From assembly GCA_964452355.1 (NCBI GenBank), contig CAYVKV010000007.1:8588-72587 (forward strand): 64,000 nucleotides of DNA. The letters run 5' to 3'. Shown piece by piece: positions 51,601-61,222 of this stretch (position 1 is its first letter; each line of letters opens with the position of its first letter). A program made the translations under genes and the position numbers. The notes under the pieces were generated by a model. The model saw only the letters and a list, made by a program, of their open reading frames with translations, did not search any database and was not told where the DNA came from. The DNA is from UBA1450 sp964452355. GTDB lineage: Bacteria; Patescibacteriota; Microgenomatia; UBA1406; GWC2-37-13.

Positions 51601-53306
51601 CTGCGGGGGCAAATGCTCTTACCGAAGATGCGTATGCTACCCAGCCTGGTATCAACACACTCTATTTGGTGGCCAAAGATGAGGCAGGGAATATAAACTA
51701 CGATACCTACACGAGTGTTACCTTTACCTACTCGGGCTCAGCTCCAGGAATTCCCCGCAATACCGATGTTTCAGATATTTCTATTAAGGCAACCTCAAAT
51801 TGGAAACTGACTGTTTCTTGGGACGCGCCTGAAAGTGTGGGGGCTGGAGTGGCAAGCTATAAGGTTCTGCGAGCAACAAGTTCGGCCACTTGCTCATCTT
51901 CTCCATCCTCATTTACGCAAATTGGCTCTACTGCAGGGACTTCGTATTCAGACACTGGTTTATCCCAGCAAGCATACTATTACTGTGTCAAAGCCTGCGA
52001 CAGCGCCAACAACTGTTCTGCGGTCTCGTCAACTATCGCAAAAACTCCAACGGGCAAGTTTTTTACGGCTGCAACACTTGCCTCTGGTCCAAGCGTATCT
52101 ACTATCACAACGAAAAAAGCTAAAATCAGTTGGAGTACCAATCGCGCATCTGACTCTAAGGTTTCTTTTGGCACAAGCTCTGGTTCGTATAATACCGAAG
52201 AGCCATCAAACTCATCTCAAGTCACCGACCATGTCATAAATTTGACCAATCTTAATCCGGGAACTACCTATTATTACAAAGTCAAGTGGACAGACGAAGA
52301 TGGCAATACCGGAATAAGTGATGAAAAAACTTTTTCCACAGAACCAGCCCCAACGGTCAAAAATGTGGCAGCTAAAAACATTGGTTTGACCTCGGCGATT
52401 ATCCAATTTACTTCCAAAGACGCCAGTAAAGTCAAAATTTACTATGGCAAAACCACTGGCTTTGGTGGGGTCAAAGAAGTTGCCACTTCAACCAGCGAGA
52501 CAACCTATACTACAGAAATTTCCGGCCTTGAGGATGGCACCAAGTATTTTTATAAAATAAATACCATTGACAGTGAGTCTTCTGAATACGAGGGCACCAT
52601 TCTTGATTTTACTACCTACCCGAGACCCAAGATTTCCAGCGTACAAATTCAAGAAGTACGAGGAGCAGCACAACCGTCCGTACTGGTTAGCTGGAACTCA
52701 AATACTGAAGTTTCTTCCATTGTTACCTACTACCCGCAAGGTGAACCAGAGAATGCGCGGGATGAAGTAAACATTGCCCTTACTACTGGGGCGCACAAGC
52801 TGGTAATTAGAGGACTACTGCCAGAAACCGATTATTTGCTTGTTGCTAAAGGTCGAGATGCGATTGGAAACGAGGCGGTCTCAGACAGCCAACGCTTTAC
52901 TACCGCCACCGACACAAGATCACCTCAGGTACTTAATCTAAAGGTCGAAGGAGCCACCGTACCTCAGGTTTCTGGGGCTGGTCAGGAAGCTATGGCTCAG
53001 TTTTTCGTATCTTGGGATACTGATGAGCCTGCTACCTCACAGATAGAATTTGGCGAAGGCACGGGCACTACCTATTCACAAAAAACGCAGGAAGATATGA
53101 ATTTAACTACCAACCATTTGGTAATTATTTCCGGCTTAACACCTTCGAGGGTTTATCATCTTCGAGCTCTTTCAAAGGATAAGGCAGGTAATGAAGGAAA
53201 ATCTATCGATTCAGTCAGTATCGCACCAAAGTCAACCCAATCTGCACTTGATTTGGTAGTTGGTAATTTGTCGGATATATTCGGGTTTTTGAATAATCTA
53301 AAATAA
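48681..53306 (+). CDS. DGR-diversified surface protein: lectin-like FGE/C-type-lectin domain plus Ig/FN3 repeats
   Basis: 1541 aa. Residues 23-46 form a signal or anchor helix. Residues ~85-420 are a formylglycine-generating-enzyme/C-type-lectin-like domain (LITNAEWMTIARNAEAQ, SYLWDIAGNVWEWNSD, FLRGASWDG, YIGFRCTSD), the usual ligand-binding fold of DGR targets. Its end is the variable repeat (codons 382-420). The remaining ~1100 residues contain Ig- and fibronectin-III-like modules (for example LTNLNPGTTYYYKVKWTDED and ISGLTPSRVYHLRALSKDKA). It has no C-terminal anchor or sorting motif. Eight codons differ from the template: 388, 391, 394, 399, 401, 410, 411, 412. It is presumably displayed outside the cell to bind variable partners. 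The MacB-like ABC gene starts one base later. Confidence 0.9.
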   Translation: MKTVQKILFEKRYHYSRFQFNLAGAFFMFAGFVFATYFTAIKLPSVFALNDTTKTWTFNTSNAGSYTYDSALVTVDDSGARPITGVNKITNPAFSSDNSSWSVAAVPPSGWVEVPASATYNPPTGNFLAMKYEAKCAATSDPTTGLTTPVNSPYDTYNWGAASGVACTSANNRQVVSVASGFPIAQISQTESATACGTISLGSSTAHLITNAEWMTIARNAEAQSGNWSGGSVGSGYLFAGHNDNAPAKSLVASTTDTGNNACAYTDTAGTTEAPASCPTNTANNTSGTTGNQKRVLALSNSSYLWDIAGNVWEWNSDTITEQNQPDVSGQSGFNWREFTALTSYGTLSYDLVRPLSSSYDATYGVGRIYHNSGSAASTTYGFLRGASWDGTSGAGAFALDLNNTPTNRGVYIGFRCTSDPVAISQSFSSSSGKTGGGNTVVVGSVADAKIYQSINVGAADSFDFSVYVYDQTSGNDGGTVSSSIAQLYYNGATIATTYTSAGSGWWKLSGTLTGAASSREYGVVVKQGKTVKLDDLTLAKSGTYSVYTTSAYTNAQVSSWDSFTADVTASGNASVVYQICLDDGSACSYSSGSRWQYYTGGAWTNATDATSTYANTAAQLTQAAMQALSITSTKISVKAIMAFGGADTPAINTLAVGLTTDTTAPTANASSLIMKKTVAGATIASNGWTNGSAPYFSWTAGADNAGGSGLLGYCLYVGTDSSGNPATAKGLLGTSPVSTTGTTCQFIISTNSIDFATTSYRGSTWLSSASSSYYLNIKAVDTAGNIYGGSSAQFQFRFDNTTPGNPAFVSLPSDYIATKATSILWPSSGADGPSDSHSGVAGLQYRIGSGGTWYGDNHTGTEDTTDLLTNDGTYSTQSTPDYTDIAEGTNIVYLRTWDTAGNVSTSYVSSALKINTISPSAPRNLAVSDSDSTTNAYSFTWDDPSAFTGQASNLTFCYTVNTVPTAINCAYTAAGANALTEDAYATQPGINTLYLVAKDEAGNINYDTYTSVTFTYSGSAPGIPRNTDVSDISIKATSNWKLTVSWDAPESVGAGVASYKVLRATSSATCSSSPSSFTQIGSTAGTSYSDTGLSQQAYYYCVKACDSANNCSAVSSTIAKTPTGKFFTAATLASGPSVSTITTKKAKISWSTNRASDSKVSFGTSSGSYNTEEPSNSSQVTDHVINLTNLNPGTTYYYKVKWTDEDGNTGISDEKTFSTEPAPTVKNVAAKNIGLTSAIIQFTSKDASKVKIYYGKTTGFGGVKEVATSTSETTYTTEISGLEDGTKYFYKINTIDSESSEYEGTILDFTTYPRPKISSVQIQEVRGAAQPSVLVSWNSNTEVSSIVTYYPQGEPENARDEVNIALTTGAHKLVIRGLLPETDYLLVAKGRDAIGNEAVSDSQRFTTATDTRSPQVLNLKVEGATVPQVSGAGQEAMAQFFVSWDTDEPATSQIEFGEGTGTTYSQKTQEDMNLTTNHLVIISGLTPSRVYHLRALSKDKAGNEGKSIDSVSIAPKSTQSALDLVVGNLSDIFGFLNNLK
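49825..49941 (+). other. DGR variable repeat (VR)
   Basis: 117 bases aligned without gaps to the TR (offset 3751). Differences: A to G at TR positions 46092, 46100, 46101, 46109, 46110, 46124, 46126, 46130, 46157, 46158 and 46160; A to T at 46161 and 46163; one C to T at 46186, inside the 3' homology region (likely IMH). No other base type changed. The last 22 bases are unchanged except that C/T. Confidence 0.96.
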
Positions 53307-53307
53307 C

Positions 53308-56133
53308 ATGAACAAAGTCATTATTAATCTCAACAAAGTAGTTAAGTCATTTCAGGTAAAAGACCAAGATGTAGCAGTGCTTCGTGGGACTGATCTGGAG
53401 ATATATGACGGTGATTTTGTCATTATTTTTGGGCCATCAGGATGCGGTAAATCAACACTTCTTCATGTGATTTTGGGGCTCGAAGAGCCTACTTCAGGTA
53501 GTACCAGTTTTTTTGACAAAAACTTATACACAGGTACAGAGGATACGAGATCGGAATTTAGAAAAAACAATATTGGCATGGTGTACCAGCAACCCAACTG
53601 GATAAAATCCCTCAGTGTGGTTGAAAATGTGGCCTTTGTCTTGTCACTTATTGGGGTAGAAAAACAAACTGCTCTGCTTAAGGCGCGTGATGTTTTGGAA
53701 GTAGTAGGCATGCTTGAGTGGGCAGAGTATCGTCCCTCTGAGCTTTCTTCTGGACAACAGCAAAAAGTTGCGCTTGCTCGTGCAATTGTGTCCAACCCTA
53801 AGGTAATAATTGCCGACGAACCCTCGGGAAACCTGGACTATCAAAGTGGTATTGAGCTTATGGAGCTGTTTAAACATTTAAATGAGCAAGGGAAAACCAT
53901 TATTATGGTTTCGCACAATATTGAGAATCTTGATTACGGCAAACGAATTATCCAGATGTTTAATGGTCGTGTGGTTACAGTTTTTGATACCACGATTCAG
54001 TCAATGAATACTATTAAAAAACTTCTATTAAAACATGTCGTTCCCCCAGCAATAACTACGGAAAAGTCATTAAAAAAACAAGATCAAAAATCACCGCACG
54101 AAAAATGGCGATGGCATGTACCCACTTTTTCACTGAAATGGGTCAAAACTACTGGACCGAAATCTATTGCAAACATTTCTCAAGTACTTAGATTTTTAGG
54201 ACTATTGTGGATTTATATTACAAAAAAATGTACTGATACATTATTGAAGCATCGTTTTTTGCCAAAAAAAGCACATGTTTGGGTGCAAACAAAAATGGAC
54301 AGACTGTATTTCATAACTGTCAAAAAACTTGAGAGAAACGATGAAAAATCTATTTCCTGGGTGGATCTGATTGATTTATCAATCAAGAATATGATGTCAA
54401 AAGGAACTCGAACAGTCATTACCGTTGGCGGTATGGCAATCGGCGTGGCGACAATTGTCTTTTTAGTTTCTATAGGGTATGGTCTTGAAAAATTGGTCAT
54501 ATCACGAGTAGCACGGCTTGAAGAAATGAGACAAATCGATGCCACGCCCGCTACAGCGAGCAATGTAAAGCTTACTGATGCTTCTTTAGCCCAGTTTAAA
54601 GACATAGCGGGAGTTTCTAAAATTTTGCCAGTTGTTGGGGTTGTTGGGACAATCAATTATCAAAACTCGAGTACCGATGTTGCAGTGTACGGAGTACTTT
54701 CTGATTATCTTAAAGAGTCTGCCATTAAACCGGTGGAAGGCACTATTTTTGCAAGTGATACGCTCGCTATGGATGAATCAAATGATTTTGGGAAAACTGA
54801 GGGAATGGTCGCTGGTATTTCAGATAATATGGAGGATCATGTCGCCGTGGTTGGTGAAGAGATTGGAGAGGTGACATTTACCCTTTATCCCGATCAATAT
54901 GTGCGGGTTCGTGAAAAACCCACAGCTGGAGCAAAACTGTTAGGGTATACAAAGCGTGTAGAGGGAGTGAGCCAAGCAGTAGAATATTGGGGAGGTGCGT
55001 ACACCAGCGAAAGTGGCATTGGTCGAGATGGAAAAGATACAAATGGTAACGATGTTGGTCGCTGGCTCAAGGCTAAAGTGCTCCTGTGGGAAGAAACTAC
55101 GACGGAAGAAGGTGAAACTACCTATACTGAAAAACTTGATGAAGACGGGCTACAGGTTTCGGCAGATGGTTATTTTGCGCAGTTAAATATGACAGTGGAG
55201 AGGCTAGCCCCTGATACCAGAGTATTGGGTGTATCGACTTCAAGTTCCGATACTGCCTCGGATTCTGCCTTTATCGATATCGCCTCACTTGAAGGATTCG
55301 CCACCCCTGCGGCAGAGGTTGCTAGTACAAAAATAGCACTACCTGACAGTGGTAAACGAGAGGCGGTAGTTAACAGAGCTCTTTTGAAAGTGTTGGGGAT
55401 TGATACTTCTGCTGTGGGAAAGACCTTTTCGATTGCATTTACTGCTACAGGTGAGCTTGTTGAAGATAGTAGCAAGATTGAATCCATTCCTGTCGAGTAC
55501 ACAATTGTTGGTGTTATACCTGATACAAAAACCCCGATTTTATATGTTCCTATCCGCGACATCAAACAAATGGGTATTCAGTCATATTCACAAGCAAAGA
55601 TTGTTGTAGATAAGCAGGACGATTTTTCAAAAATACGCAAGCAACTTGAGTTACTTGGGTTTAAAACTACATCAGTTGTGGATACGGTCTCGCAAATAGA
55701 AAATCTTTTTGTTACCTTGCGGATGATTTTGGCTGTGATTGGCATTGTGGCACTTTCGGTTGCTGCTCTGGGCATGCTTAATACGCTAACTGTCTCTCTA
55801 CTTGAGCGAACCCGTGAGGTGGGTATGATGAAAGCAATTGGCATGAAATCAATTGAAGTGCAGGATCTTTACCTCACCGAGTCGATGATTATGGGGGTAA
55901 TGGGGGGTATTGGAGGTTTAATTTTAGGATTTTTGGCAGGCAAAGCTACCTCCGCTGTTTTATCAGTTTTTGCTGTTTCAAAAGGATATGGTGTACTTGA
56001 TATTTCTTTTATCCCCTACCCATTTGTTCTGTTAATTCTTGGAATTTCACTTGCCGTAGGTTTGCTTACCGGCATATATCCCTCTCGCAGGGCTACTAAG
56101 ATATCTGCACTCAATGCATTGCGGTATGAGTAG
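53308..56133 (+). CDS. MacB/FtsX-like ABC transporter (ATPase and permease in one chain)
   Basis: 941 aa. The ATPase (1-230) has GPSGCGKSTLLHVILGL (Walker A), ELSSGQQQKVALARAIV (signature) and VIIADEPSGNLD (Walker B). A basic linker follows, then a membrane helix near 370-392 (ITVGGMAIGVATIVFLVSIG). The extracellular region (400-800) contains an SH3-like insertion (YVRVREKPTAGAKLLGYT to RWLKAKVLLWEE). The C-terminal three-helix FtsX domain starts near 805 (RMILAVIGIVALSVAALGML). MacB-type transporters work mechanically on extracellular substrates. Separated by one base from the DGR target gene, it probably assists export or release of that protein. Confidence 0.85.
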   Translation: MNKVIINLNKVVKSFQVKDQDVAVLRGTDLEIYDGDFVIIFGPSGCGKSTLLHVILGLEEPTSGSTSFFDKNLYTGTEDTRSEFRKNNIGMVYQQPNWIKSLSVVENVAFVLSLIGVEKQTALLKARDVLEVVGMLEWAEYRPSELSSGQQQKVALARAIVSNPKVIIADEPSGNLDYQSGIELMELFKHLNEQGKTIIMVSHNIENLDYGKRIIQMFNGRVVTVFDTTIQSMNTIKKLLLKHVVPPAITTEKSLKKQDQKSPHEKWRWHVPTFSLKWVKTTGPKSIANISQVLRFLGLLWIYITKKCTDTLLKHRFLPKKAHVWVQTKMDRLYFITVKKLERNDEKSISWVDLIDLSIKNMMSKGTRTVITVGGMAIGVATIVFLVSIGYGLEKLVISRVARLEEMRQIDATPATASNVKLTDASLAQFKDIAGVSKILPVVGVVGTINYQNSSTDVAVYGVLSDYLKESAIKPVEGTIFASDTLAMDESNDFGKTEGMVAGISDNMEDHVAVVGEEIGEVTFTLYPDQYVRVREKPTAGAKLLGYTKRVEGVSQAVEYWGGAYTSESGIGRDGKDTNGNDVGRWLKAKVLLWEETTTEEGETTYTEKLDEDGLQVSADGYFAQLNMTVERLAPDTRVLGVSTSSSDTASDSAFIDIASLEGFATPAAEVASTKIALPDSGKREAVVNRALLKVLGIDTSAVGKTFSIAFTATGELVEDSSKIESIPVEYTIVGVIPDTKTPILYVPIRDIKQMGIQSYSQAKIVVDKQDDFSKIRKQLELLGFKTTSVVDTVSQIENLFVTLRMILAVIGIVALSVAALGMLNTLTVSLLERTREVGMMKAIGMKSIEVQDLYLTESMIMGVMGGIGGLILGFLAGKATSAVLSVFAVSKGYGVLDISFIPYPFVLLILGISLAVGLLTGIYPSRRATKISALNALRYE

Positions 56134-56258
56134 GTCGTATCTACATTAATCCTCTAAATCAACAAATTGTGGTTGACGTAAAGAAAATCAGTTTATATAA
56201 TTCGATCACTTTATAGTATTTCGTTATGAGTTTCCCTACCCAGAGAATATAAAAAAAT

Positions 56259-56543
56259 ATGGGCAACAATATTCCAGGATACGACAGCGCGCAACCAATT
56301 CAGTTCACGAATTTAGACAGTCTGCTATGGGGTATAGTCAAGACTCTTCAATGGTACTCTCTTCCAGTTATGGCAATTGCCATTGCTACACTTGGTATCT
56401 TTTTAGTTATGAGCGGAGATGATACTGAGCGTAAATCAACACTTAGAGGTTGGATCATCAATATTCTAATCGGTGGTTTACTTGTATTTGGTGCCGCAAC
56501 ATTGGCTGGAATTATTAAGCAATTTGTTGGTGGAACCGTATAA
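56259..56543 (+). CDS. VirB2-like pilin subunit of the element
   Basis: 94 aa with two hydrophobic helices (about 33-52 and 67-88) and the polar loop MSGDDTERKSTLRGW between them, as in TrbC/VirB2 proteins of Gram-positive-type conjugation loci. It is the first gene of the transfer block (VirB2-, VirB6-, PrgI/VirB3-, VirB4-like). Confidence 0.7.
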   Translation: MGNNIPGYDSAQPIQFTNLDSLLWGIVKTLQWYSLPVMAIAIATLGIFLVMSGDDTERKSTLRGWIINILIGGLLVFGAATLAGIIKQFVGGTV

Positions 56544-56554
56544 CTTTGATATGC

Positions 56555-58309
56555 ATGAAAGCATTAAAACTAATTATCTTTTTGTGCATTCTCACATTCG
56601 CTAATATTTCTCCCGCTTTTGCACAAGAGCCCGCACCAACACCAACTCCTCCACCACAAGTACAATGGGTAAACAACTTTACGGTTGAAGACAAGCCTTC
56701 ATCAATCATTACTTTACTTCAAGATTTTATCGCTGGATTTGACTCATTTATGGGTGGATTCATTTTTTATACTCCAAATCCTTTTGGTGAAACGATAAAA
56801 CTCAAAGACAATACAGAAATTCCCGGAGTTAAAAAGTATCGAGATATTTTTAATCAGCTTGCAATTCCAATTATTGCTATATCAATTGCGGTTATAGCCG
56901 TTTCAAAAATCGGATCAGATAATCTTCAAGAACTGAAGTCATTTGGTGTTCGTTTTCTCATTACGGTAGTTCTGTTTTTAACCGTCCCATCAATCTTATC
57001 GTACAGTATTCAGTTTAATAACTTATTGGTAGATAAAATCACAACAACTCAACAATTCACTGGGTTTTTAAATGATTATCTTGATTCATCACAAGAAAAA
57101 ATTCAGGCAGGTAATGAATCAGAACAATATGGTATTCCAAGCTACGATGTTTCGATGAATGGCGGAGTGCTCAAGTCATTTGGCAAATTTATTGTACAGA
57201 CATTTTTATTTGTCCTTACATTTTTATTTTTACTCGGTGGGTTTGTATATATTGGTTTTCAGTTTGTTATTCGGTTTGCGTCACTAATATTTTTAGGAGT
57301 CTTGTATCCAATCATCATTCCTTTTGCTTTGTCTGAAAGAACTCAAGGAATAGTAAACACCTTTTTTAAAACGTGGTTTACCTTTTTAATTCAGCAACCA
57401 GCATTTGTACTTGGTTTTGCAATTGCCAATGATATTTTTAGCAGTATTTTAAGTTCAAAAGGGCCAACAGTTGGAATGCTCTTTTTTTACACCGGCTTTT
57501 TATTCTTCCTCGGAGGAGTAAACATGCTTGTTGGAAGAATATTTGGTGATACTTGGGGATCATTTGCAACCAATATGCAGTCTGCAATTGCTACAAGAGC
57601 AGTAACTGGACCAGTACAATCTCAAGTCAAAGATTTTCAAAGAGGTTTGATCGGTGGAAGCTTAGGCACAGTTGCAGGTCACTTTGTTCGAGACCAAATA
57701 CTAAAAAATAGATCGGATTCTAAAGAAAACGAATTTTACGGTGGAGGTGGATCAACAAACAATAATGCATACTCAAATGAAACCTCAAGCCATACAGAAA
57801 GTGAAGTCACACCAAGTAGTCAAAAAACAAGATTCTCAAGAGATCTTGAAGGGAAAGGACTAAATATACAAACCGAAAATGCAAAACAAGGGATAGTTGC
57901 AATTAGTGGTGAAGCATACAAACACGAAGACAAACAAACAGGTCTTACCTCGTACTATCCAACGCGAATGGAAGCCGTTCAAGATGGTGTATCAGAGGAT
58001 AAACTTGAAACGGTTCAACTTGAAGAAGATCGCTTTATTGATCTTTCAACCTTTAGCAAAAAGAATCCAAACCCTCATCATTACAACGCTATGCAAGAAT
58101 CACAAAAACAAGGCAAAGCGATTAGCTATGCCTATGTTACAAAATCAAGCCCTCCTGAAAAGGTTAGAAACTTTTTAGATGTTTCTCAAAAAAGAAATAG
58201 TGCGCTTGGAATTAAAGGAGTAATTATCGAACGACACGGAAAAGAAACGGCCGATTCTATCATTCGAATGTATTCATATAACAAAAATGAAAAACGTAAG
58301 AATATATAA
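56555..58309 (+). CDS. VirB6/TrbL-like membrane protein
   Basis: 584 aa from the ATG at 56555 (MKALKLIIFLCILTFANIS, cleavage near AFAQ); a TTG three codons upstream is less likely. After a Pro-rich stretch (PAPTPTPPP) come about six hydrophobic helices (95-350), including LFVLTFLFLLGGFVYIGFQF and GVLYPIIIPFALSERTQG. A cytoplasmic tail of ~230 polar residues follows. This is the VirB6/TrbL channel subunit type. The tail is unusually long. The last 23 bases overlap the next gene. Confidence 0.75.
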   Translation: MKALKLIIFLCILTFANISPAFAQEPAPTPTPPPQVQWVNNFTVEDKPSSIITLLQDFIAGFDSFMGGFIFYTPNPFGETIKLKDNTEIPGVKKYRDIFNQLAIPIIAISIAVIAVSKIGSDNLQELKSFGVRFLITVVLFLTVPSILSYSIQFNNLLVDKITTTQQFTGFLNDYLDSSQEKIQAGNESEQYGIPSYDVSMNGGVLKSFGKFIVQTFLFVLTFLFLLGGFVYIGFQFVIRFASLIFLGVLYPIIIPFALSERTQGIVNTFFKTWFTFLIQQPAFVLGFAIANDIFSSILSSKGPTVGMLFFYTGFLFFLGGVNMLVGRIFGDTWGSFATNMQSAIATRAVTGPVQSQVKDFQRGLIGGSLGTVAGHFVRDQILKNRSDSKENEFYGGGGSTNNNAYSNETSSHTESEVTPSSQKTRFSRDLEGKGLNIQTENAKQGIVAISGEAYKHEDKQTGLTSYYPTRMEAVQDGVSEDKLETVQLEEDRFIDLSTFSKKNPNPHHYNAMQESQKQGKAISYAYVTKSSPPEKVRNFLDVSQKRNSALGIKGVIIERHGKETADSIIRMYSYNKNEKRKNI

Positions 58310-59096
58310 AGACGATATTCGTCAACACATTTTAAGAAGTCTGTTTTTTACAGACAGCACCATCTTTTTAGTTGGAGGGCTGTTTATTGCGGGCAGTTTG
58401 TACTTTTTACTCAATAATGTATTTCATGCCTTTAATTGGAATATGTATTTAGCCTCACTTATTGTACTTGAAATAGCCTTTATAGGATTTATTACTCAAA
58501 GAATTGATAATCAACCAATTTATAAAATATTTCCAAGAGCAATTATGTTTAAAAAGGGCAAGAAAACATTTAGACAAAAAGAACTAGAGCCATACTTTGT
58601 TGATTTTACTATTCAAGACAACTTGGTTATTCGTAAAAATAGTATTATTCAACTTTTAGAAGTAGAGCCTTTTGATATTTCGCTTTTAAATGACCAAGAT
58701 CGTGAGCATTTCTTTTTAAAGTTAAAACAGATGCTTCATGTTTTGCCAGATCAAGTGCAGTTTATTGTGAAAAAAGAACAGGCTAAAACACAAGACTACT
58801 CAAAACATTTCTTTTCGCTCTATGCAAAGTCAAATACTAAGCGTGAGCCCTTGATTGCACAGTACATTGAAAACTTAACCGATATGATAAATGAAAGTAA
58901 CTTTACAGCAACAAAACATTATGCCGTTTTTACGGTATCTTGTAACCCGACAAAACCCAATGAAAAGCTGGCGAATATGAAAAAGTTACATGACATGACT
59001 ATGCGTTTTTCTTCTGCTCTTTTTGCTTGCAATATTCCGGTGCGAGCCTTAGAAGCTGATGAGTTAATAAGTTTTGCAAAACAAACACTACGATGA
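58287..59096 (+). CDS. PrgI/VirB3-like membrane protein with VirB4 N-terminal-like domain
   Basis: 269 aa. Two close membrane helices (about 24-46 and 52-72) are followed by a soluble domain of ~190 residues (YFVDFTIQDNLVIRKNSIIQ, LLEVEPFDISLL). The first part resembles PrgI/VirB3. The second resembles the N-terminal domain of VirB4/TrbE proteins, as if that domain were split off from the ATPase that follows. Its stop overlaps the start of the VirB4 gene (ATGA). Confidence 0.65.
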   Translation: MKNVRIYKDDIRQHILRSLFFTDSTIFLVGGLFIAGSLYFLLNNVFHAFNWNMYLASLIVLEIAFIGFITQRIDNQPIYKIFPRAIMFKKGKKTFRQKELEPYFVDFTIQDNLVIRKNSIIQLLEVEPFDISLLNDQDREHFFLKLKQMLHVLPDQVQFIVKKEQAKTQDYSKHFFSLYAKSNTKREPLIAQYIENLTDMINESNFTATKHYAVFTVSCNPTKPNEKLANMKKLHDMTMRFSSALFACNIPVRALEADELISFAKQTLR

Positions 59097-61216
59097 AAAT
59101 AAAAGCTATACCGATAACCATTAAAAACAAGATAAAGAATACATATAACGATGTTCGTACCTTTAATTTAAGTCAAAGACTTCAAAATCGCTTGGAACAC
59201 CTTTCGTATGAGAAAGAAAAACAAGATGAAGAGCTTAAAAAGCTAAAACGACAATATGCTATTTATAAAACAAAAAGCAAAGGTATTTCAGAAATTGAAG
59301 AAAGTTTTTTTAATGGAGAACCTAAAATAAATGATAGCAAACTAAAATTAGCCCTACGAGATGAGATAAAACGTTTAATTGATGTTATTGAAAAACAACA
59401 AGAACTTATTGAGCAAACTCCGTTTATCCATAATCAGTTACCTCTTGTTCATAAACCATCAATTGTAAAAACAAAAAATCCAATTTGGTTTGTCCGCAAT
59501 TACTTTAAGTATAGGAAAGACTTGAAGCTATACTACAAAGCTTTGGAAACTTCTCGAAAAGCCGAAGTACACCTAAACATTGAAAACGATGCAAACGGTC
59601 TAAAGGTCGAACGAAATGGTCATAAAATATACAAGAGTGAGTATATTCAAGAACATGATAGCCATGTTCAAGTTGGAGAAAAACTAAAACGATACTACTA
59701 TCTTGCGGATATTCCAGCTTATTTAAGTCCCTATGTATTTTTTAGGCTTTTAAGCTCCGCGTTGCCATTTACCATAAGTATTTTTATTCAACCATCTCCA
59801 AGTAGTGAACTTTTGAAAAAAGCACGACAAAGATTATCTGTTTTAGAGATGCAACAAAATGAACGATTAAAACAAGGAAAACTTCGTGATCAACAGGTTG
59901 ATAAAAATATTGAAGAGGTTATGAGCTTTATTGATGAATTAGTGCATGAGGCTGAAAAAGGCGTTTTATATTCACTTTACTTACAACTTGAAGCCAATGA
60001 TACAAAACAGCTGTCAGATCTTCATAAACAGCTTCAGAACATCACTGGAACAATGGATATGACCTTTAATCAATATACCTACGGTCAAAAACAGGCATTT
60101 AAAAACTTTTTACCATTTAATATTGATCATGTACAAGAAAATAGAATTTTGCAATCTACTGCGGCTTCTTACTTACTTCCTTTTGTTTCAAAGCAACTCA
60201 ATGATCCAGAAGGTGTATTTATGGGGGTAAATGCTTATAACAACAGCTTGGCATTCGTCAATCCGTTCACATCACGAAACAATAATATAAACATTTTTGG
60301 AGTATCTGGATCGGGTAAAAGTGTGACTGCAAAGATACTTATGAATAGGCTGTATATGAGGGGCGTGCAGATTATTGTCATTGATCCTGAGGGTGAGTAT
60401 GTGAATATCGCAAAATCACTAGGAGGCGAGGTAATCTCATTTTCAAGAGAAAATGGCATCAATCCTTTTTACGTTTCAAGTCTGCAAGAAAACGATATTC
60501 TTGATCATATTTCTACTCTCAAGACCTTTTTTAAGTTTTTTATTCCTCCCGTTCATTACGACGGTGCATTTTTAGATGAGGCGCTTATAAATCTATACGA
60601 TCAAGGAACACCAACATTTGAGAATTTGCTCGAACTACTAAAAAATCACCCCATGCAAAAAGATTTAAGCGTGCTTTCTACCGGAAGTTTGCGTGGAGTC
60701 TTTAACTCAGCTAGAAAACTTGAGCTTAACAACGATATTATCGTTCTTGATTTGCATGATCTGAAAAAGGATGAAAAACGTGACCCTGCAATGTATCTTT
60801 TAACCTCATTGATCTGGAATTTGGTAAACAAATACAATGGTAAAAAGCGCATGCTATTTATTGATGAAGCACACAAGCTTTTGGTTGATCCAGAGGTTGC
60901 TGTTTTTTATAGAGAACTTGTTAAACAGGCACGAAAGAGAAAAATTGGAGTAGTTTCAATTACGCAAGATGTAGAAGACTTTTTAAATAATGAGTACGGC
61001 AAGGCTATTGTTACAAACTCAGAAACAAAAATCCTACTCAAGCAGTCATATGCGACACTTGGTGAGATTGGAACCATTTACCCGATGACAGATGAGGAAA
61101 AACAGCAACTTGGGCATTTAGGAATAGGTGAGGTGGTACTTTTTAGAGAAAATGAGCATGTTCGAGTAAATATAATTGTTTTACCGTTTGAACAGCCATT
61201 GGTATTTACTTCTTAA
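59093..61216 (+). CDS. VirB4-like conjugation ATPase
   Basis: 707 aa. An N-terminal coiled coil (30-120) and a middle domain precede the motor domain: Walker A IFGVSGSGKSVTAKIL near residue 403, VIDPEGEYVNIAKSLGGEVI, Walker B RMLFIDEAHKLL near residue 588, then QARKRKIGVVSITQDVEDFL and ETKILLKQS. These are VirB4/TraC/TrbE hallmarks. It drives assembly of the transfer apparatus or substrate passage. The usual CagE/TrbE N-domain seems to be encoded in the preceding gene. Confidence 0.88.
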   Translation: MKIKAIPITIKNKIKNTYNDVRTFNLSQRLQNRLEHLSYEKEKQDEELKKLKRQYAIYKTKSKGISEIEESFFNGEPKINDSKLKLALRDEIKRLIDVIEKQQELIEQTPFIHNQLPLVHKPSIVKTKNPIWFVRNYFKYRKDLKLYYKALETSRKAEVHLNIENDANGLKVERNGHKIYKSEYIQEHDSHVQVGEKLKRYYYLADIPAYLSPYVFFRLLSSALPFTISIFIQPSPSSELLKKARQRLSVLEMQQNERLKQGKLRDQQVDKNIEEVMSFIDELVHEAEKGVLYSLYLQLEANDTKQLSDLHKQLQNITGTMDMTFNQYTYGQKQAFKNFLPFNIDHVQENRILQSTAASYLLPFVSKQLNDPEGVFMGVNAYNNSLAFVNPFTSRNNNINIFGVSGSGKSVTAKILMNRLYMRGVQIIVIDPEGEYVNIAKSLGGEVISFSRENGINPFYVSSLQENDILDHISTLKTFFKFFIPPVHYDGAFLDEALINLYDQGTPTFENLLELLKNHPMQKDLSVLSTGSLRGVFNSARKLELNNDIIVLDLHDLKKDEKRDPAMYLLTSLIWNLVNKYNGKKRMLFIDEAHKLLVDPEVAVFYRELVKQARKRKIGVVSITQDVEDFLNNEYGKAIVTNSETKILLKQSYATLGEIGTIYPMTDEEKQQLGHLGIGEVVLFRENEHVRVNIIVLPFEQPLVFTS

Positions 61217-61222
61217 TATTTT

